IMG/VR virus record: IMGVR_UViG_3300025424_000019
Coordinates: 1 to 45,162 of that record
Reading direction: 5' to 3' (one strand)
From: a virus
Length of the DNA stretch: 45,162 bases
The notes under the pieces were generated by a model. The model searched no databases, was not told where the DNA came from, and saw only the letters and a list, made by a program, of their open reading frames with translations. Position numbers and translations under genes: made by a program. The stretch's first letter is position 1; every line of letters starts with the position of its first letter. This document shows, piece after piece, positions 25,052 through 31,428 of this stretch.

Positions 25052-25126
25052 GGATGTATAGCACAGCGGTAGTGCATCTCCTTCATACGGAGCAGGTCAG
25101 TAGTTCGAATCTACTTACATCCACCA
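25052..25126 (+). tRNA. tRNA with CAT anticodon (Met, or Ile2 after lysidine)
   Basis: Acceptor GGATGTA/TACATCC, stem TCTCC/GGAGC, loop TTCATAC, T arm GTAG-TTCGAAT-CTAC, A73-CCA. Elongator Met is clear at 33209 and an initiator-like gene is at 35636, so this could be the AUA-reading Ile2 species. Confidence 0.85.
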
Positions 25127-25191
25127 AATAAATAACTCAGAAAATAAGCACTTTCTTGATCTGTAAGATAAATAATACAAAGAGGTATTGT

Positions 25192-25824
25192 ATGTCTTCC
25201 AAATATCAAATAATGTGCTCTTGTATCAAGTGTAAACAAGAAACAACAACAAGTCAACTATCCAGAAGTCATGGAGAAAAATGTCCCGGGATAAAGACAC
25301 AAGTGCAATTTCCTGGCAACTTCGGAAGAACAGCTTGGAATAAAGGTTTAACTGCCGAAGCTGATACTAGAGTTAGTGTTATGGCTAAATCAATATCAAA
25401 GACTGCGACCTCCAACCCGAGGTATCTCACTGATGAACAAAAGGCTCATCTATCAGTGATTGCTAAAGATAAAGGTCTGGGTGGATATCAGCCAAATGCA
25501 GGAAGAAGCAAGAAGTTTCATGTATTAGATTCGTTTGGTAAGGAAGTTTGTCTACAAAGTACATTTGAATTAAAATGTAGTGTATTACTGAATGAGTTAG
25601 GAATACAGTGGATTAGACCGCCAGCATTAAAGTATGATGGTAGGAATTATTTCGCAGATTTTTATCTTCCGGAATACGACTTGTATCTAGATCCAAAAAA
25701 TTCGTACAAAGCAAAACTTGATACGACCAAGATAGAAAAAGTAAAAGAACAAAACACAGTCAGAGTCATTGTTTTATTGGAACATGAATTGACACATGAA
25801 TTCATAAAAAGCCTTTGTAGTTAA
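25192..25824 (+). CDS. Vsr/EDxHD-like homing endonuclease
   Basis: 210 aa from the ATG at 25192, which has AGAGG upstream. N-terminal finger CSCIKCKQETTTSQLSRSHGEKC, NUMOD3 motif RTAWNKGLTAE, then LQSTFELKCSVLLNELGIQW ... YFADFYLPEYDLYLDPKN, the same catalytic pattern as 21917. Its last 14 nt overlap the 5' end of tRNA-Ile(GAT), so the gene and the tRNA travel as one unit. Confidence 0.82.
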   Translation: MSSKYQIMCSCIKCKQETTTSQLSRSHGEKCPGIKTQVQFPGNFGRTAWNKGLTAEADTRVSVMAKSISKTATSNPRYLTDEQKAHLSVIAKDKGLGGYQPNAGRSKKFHVLDSFGKEVCLQSTFELKCSVLLNELGIQWIRPPALKYDGRNYFADFYLPEYDLYLDPKNSYKAKLDTTKIEKVKEQNTVRVIVLLEHELTHEFIKSLCS

Positions 25825-25884
25825 ACGGTATAACGTCCGCTTGATAAGCGGTTATCACAAGTTCGATTCTTGTCGAAGGCACCA
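25811..25884 (+). tRNA. tRNA-Ile(GAT)
   Basis: Acceptor GCCTTTG/CGAAGGC, loop TTGATAA, T arm ACAAG-TTCGATT-CTTGT, A73-CCA. Overlaps the endonuclease 3' end. Confidence 0.9.
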
Positions 25885-25926
25885 AGTTGTGTTGCAACTG
25901 ATTTGAGGAACTTGCGTTCAAGCCTC
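25885..25926 (+). ncRNA. double-hairpin spacer
   Basis: AGTTG-TGTTG-CAACT (starting 25885) then TTGAGG-aa-CTTG-CGTT-CAAG-CCTCAA. Compact structure between tRNA-Ile and tRNA-Gln; possibly an RNA-processing signal. Confidence 0.35.
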
Positions 25927-25960
25927 AATGAGAATGACAAAAACACGCAGCCAAATTTGT

Positions 25961-26034
25961 TGGGGGTTAGTTAAATGGTATAACCGCGGATTTTGATTCC
26001 GCTGTCATAGGTTCGATTCCTATACCCTCTGCCA
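25961..26034 (+). tRNA. tRNA-Gln(TTG)
   Basis: Stem GCGGA/TCCGC, loop TTTTGAT, T arm ATAGG-TTCGATT-CCTAT, G73-CCA, weak first acceptor pair as expected for Gln. Confidence 0.9.
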
Positions 26035-26039
26035 GTTTT

Positions 26040-26128
26040 AGGATAGCCACAGCAAACAATAATGTGATTGGTTCACAATTTCTCTGAAAAAGAAACTTAA
26101 CGGTTCGAATCCGTAAACTTGCTATCCT
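26040..26128 (+). ncRNA. AGGAT/CAGCAA RNA, member C: enclosed tRNA-Phe-like arms
   Basis: Closing stem AGGATAGC/GCTATCCT, bulge CACAGCAA. Inside, in normal order: D-like arm GTGA-TTGGT-TCAC, anticodon arm TTTCT-CTGAAAA-AGAAA (GAA, Phe) at 26079-26095, T arm with loop TTCGAAT. No acceptor pairing of normal length and no CCA; a real tRNA-Phe exists at 24780. An alternative AGCAA/TTGCT pairing competes with the closing stem. Tail CTGTTATATAT leads into the next tRNA. Confidence 0.6.
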
Positions 26129-26137
26129 GTTATATAT

Positions 26138-26255
26138 GCCGCTGTCGTCTAATGGTAGGACGCTTATAAAAGGTTATCCTGTAAAGGATACAGTCAGCAA
26201 CATCAAACTCCATTCTAAGGAAGTTATCTTGGTTCGAATCCAAGCAGCGGCACCA
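26138..26255 (+). tRNA. tRNA-Arg(TCT) with about 40-nt insertion between D arm and anticodon arm
   Basis: Perfect acceptor GCCGCTG/CAGCGGC, T arm CTTGG-TTCGAAT-CCAAG and D stem CGTC/GACG. The anticodon loop ATTCTAA (TCT) sits in a bulged stem. Between D and anticodon arms are about 40 extra nt holding TATCCTGT-AA-AGGATACAGTCAGCAA, the parts of the AGGAT/CAGCAA family in circularly permuted order. The mature tRNA would need this removed, or the gene is inactive; a clean Arg(TCT) is at 29638. Confidence 0.7.
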
Positions 26256-26263
26256 AATAATTC

Positions 26264-26338
26264 GGATGATTATTTCAGCGGTAGAATAACTCCGTGACAT
26301 GGAGTAGGTCGCAAGTTCGATCCTTGCATCATCCACCA
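26264..26338 (+). tRNA. tRNA-Val(GAC)
   Basis: Acceptor GGATGAT/ATCATCC, stem ACTCC/GGAGT, loop GTGACAT, T arm GCAAG-TTCGATC-CTTGC, A73-CCA. Confidence 0.9.
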
Positions 26339-26491
26339 GATTATTTAAATAGTCTAATTTTTTCAGATGTCCAGTATAATGCATTTTGGAACGGGTGGAA
26401 CATCTAATGGGGTATATAATATGTCTAACGGAGTCATTCAGTATTTAATCTATAAAAGAACAAGCTAAAAATAACTCGCATAAATATTCGC

Positions 26492-27061
26492 ATGTTAGTA
26501 CAAATTCTAGGAGAGGTGCCAGACGAAATTTTCATGCCGGCACTAAATGAAATATCAACGATAGATTGGTCAAGTATAAATGATCTGTCGAGAAATAGTA
26601 AAGTATTTAATACTAGTACATCAATACACCTTCGTAGTCATAAAATAGATATTAATAACCCACCTAAAGAACTAAAAGATTATTGTAAAATAATAGATTG
26701 CGTAGATAAGCAAGTATCTGCGTTCCCATCATCGTATAATTTAGCTAAATGGATATTTGAAAAAGTAAACGGCAAGCGAATGGGTAGGATTATGATAGTG
26801 AGGTTAGAGGAAAAGAGTACTATAGGTTTACACATTGATCCTTTTGAATACTTTGAAGTATATTCAAGATTTCATGTACCTTTAAAAACCAATGAACAGG
26901 TATTGTTTAGTGGTGGAGATCATGTGTATGAACATATGCCCTACAAAATGTTAAGCAGACTGAACAACAGAAAGCCGCATATGTTAGAAAATAATGGTAC
27001 TGAGTATAGAATTCACTTAATAGTTGATGTTGAAATTGAAGGTCAAAATCAGATATTTTGA
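26492..27061 (+). CDS. Asp/Asn beta-hydroxylase-like 2OG oxygenase, leaderless
   Basis: 189 aa. HxD in TIGLHIDPFEYFE, RFHVPL strand, distal His in RKPHMLENNG and Arg in YRIHLIVDV: the iron/2-oxoglutarate site of the Asp/Asn hydroxylase family. CATAAATA ends 5 nt before the ATG and there is no Shine-Dalgarno, so the late mRNA probably begins at the A of ATG. The target is unknown. Convergent with the next gene, overlapping 13 bp. Confidence 0.75.
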   Translation: MLVQILGEVPDEIFMPALNEISTIDWSSINDLSRNSKVFNTSTSIHLRSHKIDINNPPKELKDYCKIIDCVDKQVSAFPSSYNLAKWIFEKVNGKRMGRIMIVRLEEKSTIGLHIDPFEYFEVYSRFHVPLKTNEQVLFSGGDHVYEHMPYKMLSRLNNRKPHMLENNGTEYRIHLIVDVEIEGQNQIF

Positions 27062-27930
27062 TTAATGAAATTTTCATCAGACATATGATCTATATTAATT
27101 CTATGAAATTTTCGTTCATTGCCTTCTTCTTCATTGAATTGTAATGCAGTGCGTCCGTGAATGAATGAATAGTTATCATAAATTGCTATATCATATGTCT
27201 CCCAAACATGTTCTATATACAGTTCAGGGAATTGTAACAAGTAATCGATGTATGTTTGTATTAAACTGCAATCAGCTTGTTCAACTCCATCGATATATAC
27301 TTTTTTAATCCAAGCACCAGAGTGTCCTGGTCTTACATAATAATTGAGTCTTAAAGATTTTTTCCTAGTAACTGGATGTACTTTAATAAAATCAAATAAT
27401 TTTTCATCAGTACCAGGTGAATACCAACTTTGTTGTAACACAGTGATACGATGTGATAAATCTTTTAGTTCATCACTAAGGTAATCAATTCCGTCCTCAA
27501 TATTGAGCCAAAATGTATGTCCTGAGTTAGATGCATTAGGGTTTTTAACAATCCATAATGCTCTATGTGGGAAGCAATGGTCTATATCAGCATTAGGAAT
27601 ATCAGCATGCCATGGCATTATGTCAGATGGAATCTTTTTAGTGCTAATTATGATATTGCTAAATGAGGTTATTACAAATTTTTTATTGTTTTCAGTTAAT
27701 ATATCACTGCGTTCATGACTATAAGCATAGTTTTTTTGTTCCCAAGGTTTACCAAAATAATACGCAAATTTTGCATAGTCTAATTCAGTAAAGGTCATTT
27801 TTTTAAAAACTAATAATTTTTTTTCATACAATAACTCACGCATATGTGACTTATCCTGTTTGAAGAAATCCATTGGGTCTTCAAATTCAATCTTTGCACC
27901 CCATGTTTCATTTATATCAGTAATGTTCAT
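27049..27930 (-). CDS. TauD/TfdA-like 2OG oxygenase, leaderless
   Basis: About 293 aa. Iron site: MPWHADIPNA (HxD), distal His in FIHGRTALQF and Arg in KFHRINID. The ATG at 27930 was preferred over the upstream TTG (27951) because GATAAATA ends exactly 5 nt before it, the T4-late geometry for +1 at the start codon. Members hydroxylate small molecules or amino acids. Substrate unknown. Confidence 0.82.
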   Translation of the reverse strand: MNITDINETWGAKIEFEDPMDFFKQDKSHMRELLYEKKLLVFKKMTFTELDYAKFAYYFGKPWEQKNYAYSHERSDILTENNKKFVITSFSNIIISTKKIPSDIMPWHADIPNADIDHCFPHRALWIVKNPNASNSGHTFWLNIEDGIDYLSDELKDLSHRITVLQQSWYSPGTDEKLFDFIKVHPVTRKKSLRLNYYVRPGHSGAWIKKVYIDGVEQADCSLIQTYIDYLLQFPELYIEHVWETYDIAIYDNYSFIHGRTALQFNEEEGNERKFHRINIDHMSDENFINQNI

Positions 27931-27990
27931 AAAAATATTTATCGTATCCAAAGATGATGTACATTAAATACACTGGTACAAATTCACTAT

Positions 27991-28019
27991 TTGACAATTA
28001 AACATTTTTAACATATAAT
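27991..28019 (+). promoter_or_regulatory. consensus sigma70 promoter TTGACA-17-TATAAT
   Basis: Perfect hexamers at 27991-27996 and 28014-28019. The transcript starts just before tRNA-Arg(TCG) at 28027, so tRNA 5' processing is minimal. Confidence 0.85.
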
Positions 28020-28026
28020 AAACAAC

Positions 28027-28102
28027 GGGTCGTTAACTCAGTGGACAGAGTACTTGGCTTCGAACCAAGGAGTCAGGGGTTCAAATCCTCTACGACCCAC
28101 CA
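28027..28102 (+). tRNA. tRNA-Arg(TCG)
   Basis: Acceptor GGGTCGT/ACGACCC, stem CTTGG/CCAAG, loop CTTCGAA, T arm AGGGG-TTCAAAT-CCTCT, A73-CCA. Confidence 0.93.
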
Positions 28103-28146
28103 ACAAGGCATTAAATAATGTAGACAGTAACACAAAGGAGTTTGTC

Positions 28147-28707
28147 GTGTCAGTATTAGCACTAGATATTTCAGGAGTTCCCCGGCAGTGGATCTCATAC
28201 GATGACGCAATTAGTTACCACGCAACTAACAGTGTTGCCTGGTCAATGGGTGAAGTTGTGGCTAAGTATAGAGGCGGAATCCAACACGATGGAACTGAAA
28301 GCTACCTAGAATCACCGTCAATCATTGCGATTAAAGGACATAGCTTTAACCCACATAAGCATTCAACTGTTGCATTGACTAACAGAACATTGTTCGGTCG
28401 TGACCGTTATGTATGTGCATACTGTGGTGGTCACTTCCCTAATCATAATCATTTAAGTCGTGACCACATTGTGCCTAAGTTCTTAGGTGGTGAAAACACT
28501 TGGATGAATGTGGTAACCGCATGTAAGGAATGTAACAGCAAGAAGGGCCATAAGACTCTCAAAGAAGCACATATGGAACTATTGTATGCACCTTATGCAC
28601 CTAACCACTATGAAAACATGATTCTGCAACATAGAACAATCCTTGCAGATCAGATGGAATACTTGCTTGCTGGTGTACCTAAGCATTCAAGGATTTTGTT
28701 GTCATAG
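28147..28707 (+). CDS. HNH endonuclease (CxxC, DHxxP type)
   Basis: 186 aa; the GTG at 28147 was chosen because AAAGGAG precedes it. Zn-HNH core: YVCAYCGGHFPNHNHLSRDHIVPK, GGENTWMNVVTACKECNSKKG. This family is widespread in bacteria and phages and not strictly homing. Lies between two tRNA genes with codon usage less AT-skewed than its neighbours. Confidence 0.85.
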   Translation: MSVLALDISGVPRQWISYDDAISYHATNSVAWSMGEVVAKYRGGIQHDGTESYLESPSIIAIKGHSFNPHKHSTVALTNRTLFGRDRYVCAYCGGHFPNHNHLSRDHIVPKFLGGENTWMNVVTACKECNSKKGHKTLKEAHMELLYAPYAPNHYENMILQHRTILADQMEYLLAGVPKHSRILLS

Positions 28708-28726
28708 ATAGATATCATGGCAGGAG

Positions 28727-28755
28727 TTGACAAAAAAGTTTTGTTGTGATATACT
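28727..28755 (+). promoter_or_regulatory. sigma70-like promoter TTGACA-17-TATACT
   Basis: TTGACA 28727-28732, TATACT 28750-28755, TGTG extension before the -10. Drives tRNA-Asn/tRNA-Thr. Confidence 0.8.
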
Positions 28756-28777
28756 TCAATTAAATAACAATACATAT

Positions 28778-28853
28778 TCCTCGATAGCTCAGTTGGTAGA
28801 GCCCAGCACTGTTAATGCTGTTGTCCCTGGTTCGAGCCCAGGTCGAGGAGCCA
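28778..28853 (+). tRNA. tRNA-Asn(GTT)
   Basis: Acceptor TCCTCGA/TCGAGGA, stem CAGCA/TGCTG, loop CTGTTAA, T arm CCTGG-TTCGAGC-CCAGG, G73-CCA. Canonical counterpart of the divergent gene at 20456. Confidence 0.94.
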
Positions 28854-28860
28854 AATTTTC

Positions 28861-28934
28861 GCCCTACTAGTACAATGGTAGTACACTGGTTTTGTAATCC
28901 TGTGATGGCAGTTCGATTCTGTCGTGGGGCACCA
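28861..28934 (+). tRNA. tRNA-Thr(TGT)
   Basis: Acceptor GCCCTAC/GTGGGGC, loop TTTGTAA, T arm GGCAG-TTCGATT-CTGTC, A73-CCA. Confidence 0.88.
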
Positions 28935-28991
28935 ATTTAATGCTATTTTTAGAGTTGAGGACTAAATACTCTTGCATGAGAAAGTTCGACT

Positions 28992-29591
28992 ATGAAAATG
29001 AGCAAATCACAATCAGGTAAATTAGGAGCAGAAATTTCTGCAATAATTACAGCACAAAAAAAGCAAGCAAATATAGAAGCATATATGATTGACCCAAAGA
29101 AATGCGGGAATTGTGATGCAATCATTAATTATGAAGGCAGATATAAAAAATTCTGTAATTCATCTTGCTCTGCATCACACAACAATACAAAAAGATTAAC
29201 CGTTTCAACTAACAGTTGTACGCAATGTAGTAAGATAATTGGAAAGAATAGTAAATATTGTTCAGTCCGTTGTCAGAAGGATTTTGAATCAGCAGAAACT
29301 ATCAGAAAATGGATTGCAAGAGAACCGATAACAGGATTATCTGCGGTCCGCCGATACATTAAAGAACAGCAGAATGGTAAATGTGCAGAGTGTGGTATTG
29401 CTGACTGGAATGGAAAAGATATAACACTGGAGCTTGAACATAAAGATGGTAACAGTGATAATAACAATCCTGAAAATTTATGTTTATTGTGCCCAAATTG
29501 CCATAGCCAAACCCCAACCTACAAAGCAAAAAATAAAGGTAAGGGTAGACATTCTCGCCGAGAGCGATACAAAAACGGTAAAAGCTATTGA
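28992..29591 (+). CDS. HNH homing endonuclease with Zn fingers
   Basis: 199 aa. Fingers CGNCDAIINYEGRYKKFCNSSC and CTQCSKIIGKNSKYCSVRC; C-terminal HNH: CAECGIADWNGKDITLELEH, GNSDNNNPENLCLLCPNCHSQ. The finger architecture matches the array's Vsr-like endonucleases, but the nuclease domain is HNH, so the same DNA-binding module is combined with different nucleases. ACTAAATA about 25 nt upstream. Confidence 0.85.
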   Translation: MKMSKSQSGKLGAEISAIITAQKKQANIEAYMIDPKKCGNCDAIINYEGRYKKFCNSSCSASHNNTKRLTVSTNSCTQCSKIIGKNSKYCSVRCQKDFESAETIRKWIAREPITGLSAVRRYIKEQQNGKCAECGIADWNGKDITLELEHKDGNSDNNNPENLCLLCPNCHSQTPTYKAKNKGKGRHSRRERYKNGKSY

Positions 29592-29616
29592 CAACAAATC
29601 AACAACCCTCTATAAT
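29588..29616 (+). promoter_or_regulatory. consensus sigma70 promoter TTGACA-17-TATAAT
   Basis: Perfect hexamers at 29588-29593 and 29611-29616, starting on the HNH stop codon. Drives tRNA-Arg(TCT) and the following long-stem RNA. Confidence 0.85.
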
Positions 29617-29637
29617 AGAGACAACTTAGAAATATAT

Positions 29638-29712
29638 CTGGCGTTCTTCTAACGGATAAGAAAGTGGTCTTCTAAACCATCAATAGGGGTTCGATTCCCT
29701 TACGCCGGACCA
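29638..29712 (+). tRNA. tRNA-Arg(TCT)
   Basis: Acceptor CTGGCGT/ACGCCGG, loop CTTCTAA, T arm AGGGG-TTCGATT-CCCTT, A73-CCA. Confidence 0.88.
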
Positions 29713-29819
29713 AATTAAAACACACTACTCGCAGGACAGCCGAATCTGTCTGTAACTTCTAGTCGTAACTAAGCGTGAGAACTTGGGAAGTGCGATTCTC
29801 ATAGTGTGTTTTAATTTGG
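29710..29819 (+). ncRNA. long-stem hairpin RNA, H family member 4
   Basis: CCAAATTAAAACACACTA (29710-29727) is perfectly complementary to 29802-29819, 18 bp; the first three bases are the CCA of the preceding tRNA. The 74-nt interior has several small stems. Shares the AAAACACACT/AGTGTGTTTT core with the other H members. Confidence 0.7.
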
Positions 29820-29849
29820 TTCTGTTGTAAAAATACAACGAGAAAAATT

Positions 29850-29878
29850 TTGACAATAAATCGTATTGGTGATACAAT
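29850..29878 (+). promoter_or_regulatory. sigma70-like promoter TTGACA-17-TACAAT of RNA T1
   Basis: TTGACA 29850-29855, TACAAT 29873-29878, spacer almost identical to that of 22745-22773. Followed by a boxA-like motif. Confidence 0.78.
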
Positions 29879-29919
29879 ACATGTATTGAAAGTGATAAAG
29901 CAATCTTGCTTAATCACTA

Positions 29920-29934
29920 GGTTCTTTAAAAATT
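29920..29934 (+). promoter_or_regulatory. boxA-like antitermination motif
   Basis: GGTTCTTTAAAAATT resembles rRNA-leader boxA (TGCTCTTTAACAA). It precedes RNA T1, and the same motif at 30188 precedes RNA T2. Suggests recruitment of host NusB/NusE for untranslated RNA. Confidence 0.5.
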
Positions 29935-30126
29935 TGTAGTGTAGTTTAGGCTGATGAACGGCAATTTGCCAGCAGTCTGAAACTTGACCTTAACGCCATT
30001 ACTTTGCCGGGTAACCGTTGAGAGTTGTATTCGTCTAGAGGCAGGACACCGTCCGTAATAGGGACGGAAACATGGATATCGTTATTCCATATACATTTAT
30101 CAAGCGTCAGCCTAAACTACATTACA
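29935..30126 (+). ncRNA. structured RNA T1: 20-bp stem enclosing a tRNA-like cloverleaf
   Basis: 29935-29954 pairs with 30107-30126 over 20 bp with one G-U (core TTTAGGCTGA/TCAGCCTAAA). Inside lie an irregular domain closed by AACGG/CCGTT and a tRNA-like fold at 30026-30095: TGTAT/ATACA acceptor, D stem GTC/GAC, anticodon arm CGTCC-GTAATAG-GGACG, T-like arm ATGGA/TCCAT with ATCGTTA. No CCA. Long stem plus tRNA-like module again recalls Y RNAs. Confidence 0.6.
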
Positions 30127-30132
30127 AAAAGG

Positions 30133-30161
30133 TTGACAATAATTCGTTGCTGTGATACAAT
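30133..30161 (+). promoter_or_regulatory. sigma70-like promoter TTGACA-17-TACAAT of RNA T2
   Basis: TTGACA 30133-30138, TACAAT 30156-30161. The leader has GTTGA-GAAA-TCAAC and then boxA-like TGTTCTTTAAAAA at 30189. Confidence 0.78.
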
Positions 30162-30187
30162 CATAGCATGAGTTGAGAAATCAACAA

Positions 30188-30203
30188 TGTTCTTTAAAAA
30201 TTT
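30188..30203 (+). promoter_or_regulatory. boxA-like antitermination motif
   Basis: ATGTTCTTTAAAAATT, second instance of the motif described at 29920, again 25-30 nt after a TTGACA/TACAAT promoter. Confidence 0.5.
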
Positions 30204-30210
30204 TACATTT

Positions 30211-30490
30211 CATATAGACCCTGTTAAGTTCAGGGTTCTATATGTAAACATATTAACAGGGTTACCCACTCCGTTAGGCTAAACGTGACTGTCTGTTATC
30301 GGGTCACTAGTAGGCATGAAACAGGGAACTAGAGGATAGGTTGAGGCGACACCAAAGCCAATAGCACTGAAGGGCTAGGGATCTCCCGGAGTAGCGACGG
30401 ATTAAACAGTGGGGTGTAATGAGAGTAAGTCAAATGTAGCAAGTGGTGTTGCTGTTTGCTGTTCTTCCCTTTTATTGTGTTTACATATAG
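30211..30490 (+). ncRNA. structured RNA T2 with mutually exclusive stems
   Basis: CATATAGACCCTG pairs with CAGGGTTCTATATG (30231-30244, one bulged T). The same CTATATG is also part of CTATATGTAAACA (30238-30250), perfectly complementary over 13 bp to 30478-30490. The two pairings exclude each other, so the RNA could switch. The interior holds many short stems and the 12-mer AAACGTGACTGT. No ORF of note. Confidence 0.55.
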
Positions 30491-30499
30491 TGTAAAACT

Positions 30500-30644
30500 A
30501 TTATTAAGTGTTATCATGGGTATCGTGTATGGACGCATACACTATGCGGGCCTAACTAGCGAGGGACAGGTCCTGATATAACTGCTTAGTCGCTATGGGA
30601 TGGAAGCACCAGACCCCTAAATAGAGCAGATAGCACTTAATAAT
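30500..30644 (+). ncRNA. structured RNA T3, 16-bp closing stem
   Basis: ATTATTAAGTGTTATC pairs with GATAGCACTTAATAAT (30629-30644; one G-U), followed by TATTTTT. Interior hairpin GTGTATG-GACG-CATACAC. Third consecutive large RNA after the boxA leaders. Confidence 0.55.
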
Positions 30645-30652
30645 ATTTTTAT

Positions 30653-30727
30653 GGAGCCATCGTCTATCGGTTAGGACATCAGGTTTTCATCCTGAGAAGC
30701 GGGGTTCGATTCCCCGTGGCTCTTCCA
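30653..30727 (+). tRNA. tRNA-Glu(TTC)
   Basis: Acceptor GGAGCCA/TGGCTCT, loop TTTTCAT, T arm CGGGG-TTCGATT-CCCCG, T73-CCA. Confidence 0.88.
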
Positions 30728-30732
30728 AGTTT

Positions 30733-30806
30733 CGCATAGTTCAATACTAGATTAGAACGACACTGAGGTACCTTGGTGTAGATATCGGAGTACTGTTCCG
30801 ATTGCG
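30733..30806 (+). ncRNA. tRNA-like cloverleaf without anticodon, S1
   Basis: CGCA/TGCG acceptor, TA linker, D arm GTTC/GAAC with loop AATACTAGATTA, GA, anticodon-position arm CACTGAG-GTAC-CTTGGTG, TAGATA, T-position arm TCGGA-GTACTGT-TCCGA. Spacing equals a tRNA cloverleaf, but the anticodon loop is a GTAC tetraloop and there is no CCA. All four helices covary with S2 (35123-35197), while loops are conserved. D-loop TACT could pair with the AGTA at the T-arm junction. Confidence 0.7.
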
Positions 30807-30816
30807 TAAAAGTTAT

Positions 30817-30924
30817 GGAGACAGAAACTTATCACTTGCTTCCCCGTACTAAGGTAAGTTGCAAAGATAAGCGGATAACGTGGACGGTGTATGGGTCATG
30901 CCTGTACATAGGCGGTCTCCACCA
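30817..30924 (+). tRNA. degenerate tRNA-like gene with CCA
   Basis: Acceptor GGAGACA/GGTCTCC (last pair mismatched) with A73-CCA encloses 108 nt. A hairpin ACTTGC/GTAAGT and a T-arm-like GCCT-GTACAT-AGGC can be drawn, but no normal T loop or anticodon arm. It follows S1 as the split tRNA-Leu 3' half follows S2. Confidence 0.4.
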
Positions 30925-30931
30925 AGATCAA

Positions 30932-31003
30932 CAATGAAGGATGTTTAAGACGGCTTGTAAACTTCATTGGATTCAGATACAGATTGCCGTTAATTTCTGA
31001 ATC
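30932..31003 (+). ncRNA. paired hairpins with complementary loops (kissing)
   Basis: CAATGAA.../TTCATTG with inner GTTTA/TAAAC, immediately followed by GATTCAGA/TCTGAATC. Loop 1 has ACGGC (30950-30954), loop 2 GCCGT (30986-30990): a 5-nt perfect kissing complement between adjacent hairpins. Confidence 0.5.
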
Positions 31004-31014
31004 AAATTTTTTAT

Positions 31015-31153
31015 GTGGTAAGTCTGGAGACAGGTTATTTGACTGTATGCGTAGCAGGATTGCAAACCCGAGGGGCATATGGCGATGGGAAGTGATATCA
31101 CCCGTTTGTAAAAACAAATGACTGGTTGGGTTCAACTCCCAATTACTACACCA
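31015..31153 (+). tRNA. oversized tRNA-like gene (139 nt)
   Basis: Acceptor GTGGTAA/TTACTAC with A73-CCA and a normal T arm TTGGG-TTCAACT-CCCAA. D stem AGTC/GACT with a 16-nt loop; anticodon-position stem TATGC/GCATA encloses 24 nt including GGATTGCAAACC, reminiscent of a tRNA-Cys anticodon arm; then a GTGAT/ATCAC variable region. A tRNA with insertions or an unknown processed precursor. Confidence 0.5.
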
Positions 31154-31169
31154 AGATATTTAAAGTTTT

Positions 31170-31238
31170 TGAAAATTCGCAGAAACGCTATAAGGAAGTA
31201 ACAGGTAGAACCTATCCTTGGCAAGTAACGAATTTTCA
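31170..31238 (+). ncRNA. hairpin RNA with 10-bp closing stem
   Basis: TGAAAATTCG/CGAATTTTCA perfect, interior AAGGA/TCCTT over AGGT-AGA-ACCT. Directly upstream of tRNA-Tyr. Confidence 0.45.
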
Positions 31239-31241
31239 TAT

Positions 31242-31327
31242 GGAGATGTAGGAAAATTGGTAACCCCAGTGGACTGTAAATCCACCGCCTTATGGCACTA
31301 CTGGTTCGACTCCAGTCGTCTCCACCA
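31242..31327 (+). tRNA. tRNA-Tyr(GTA)
   Basis: Class II; acceptor GGAGATG/CGTCTCC, stem GTGGA/TCCAC, loop CTGTAAA, T arm ACTGG-TTCGACT-CCAGT, A73-CCA. Confidence 0.92.
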
Positions 31328-31339
31328 TAATGTAAGATA

Positions 31340-31403
31340 GTTGCTATCGCGTCCTGCAGGTAAGTTAGCAACCGTATCATCACGGACGGGCGTATATGCC
31401 GTG
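31340..31403 (+). ncRNA. double-hairpin spacer RNA
   Basis: GTTGCTA/TAGCAAC (31340-31346 with 31366-31372) with palindromic CCTGCAGG in the loop, then CACGG/CCGTG (31381-31403). No coding potential. Confidence 0.4.
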
Positions 31404-31428
31404 TAAGAAATGCGACTCAGAATTTTAT

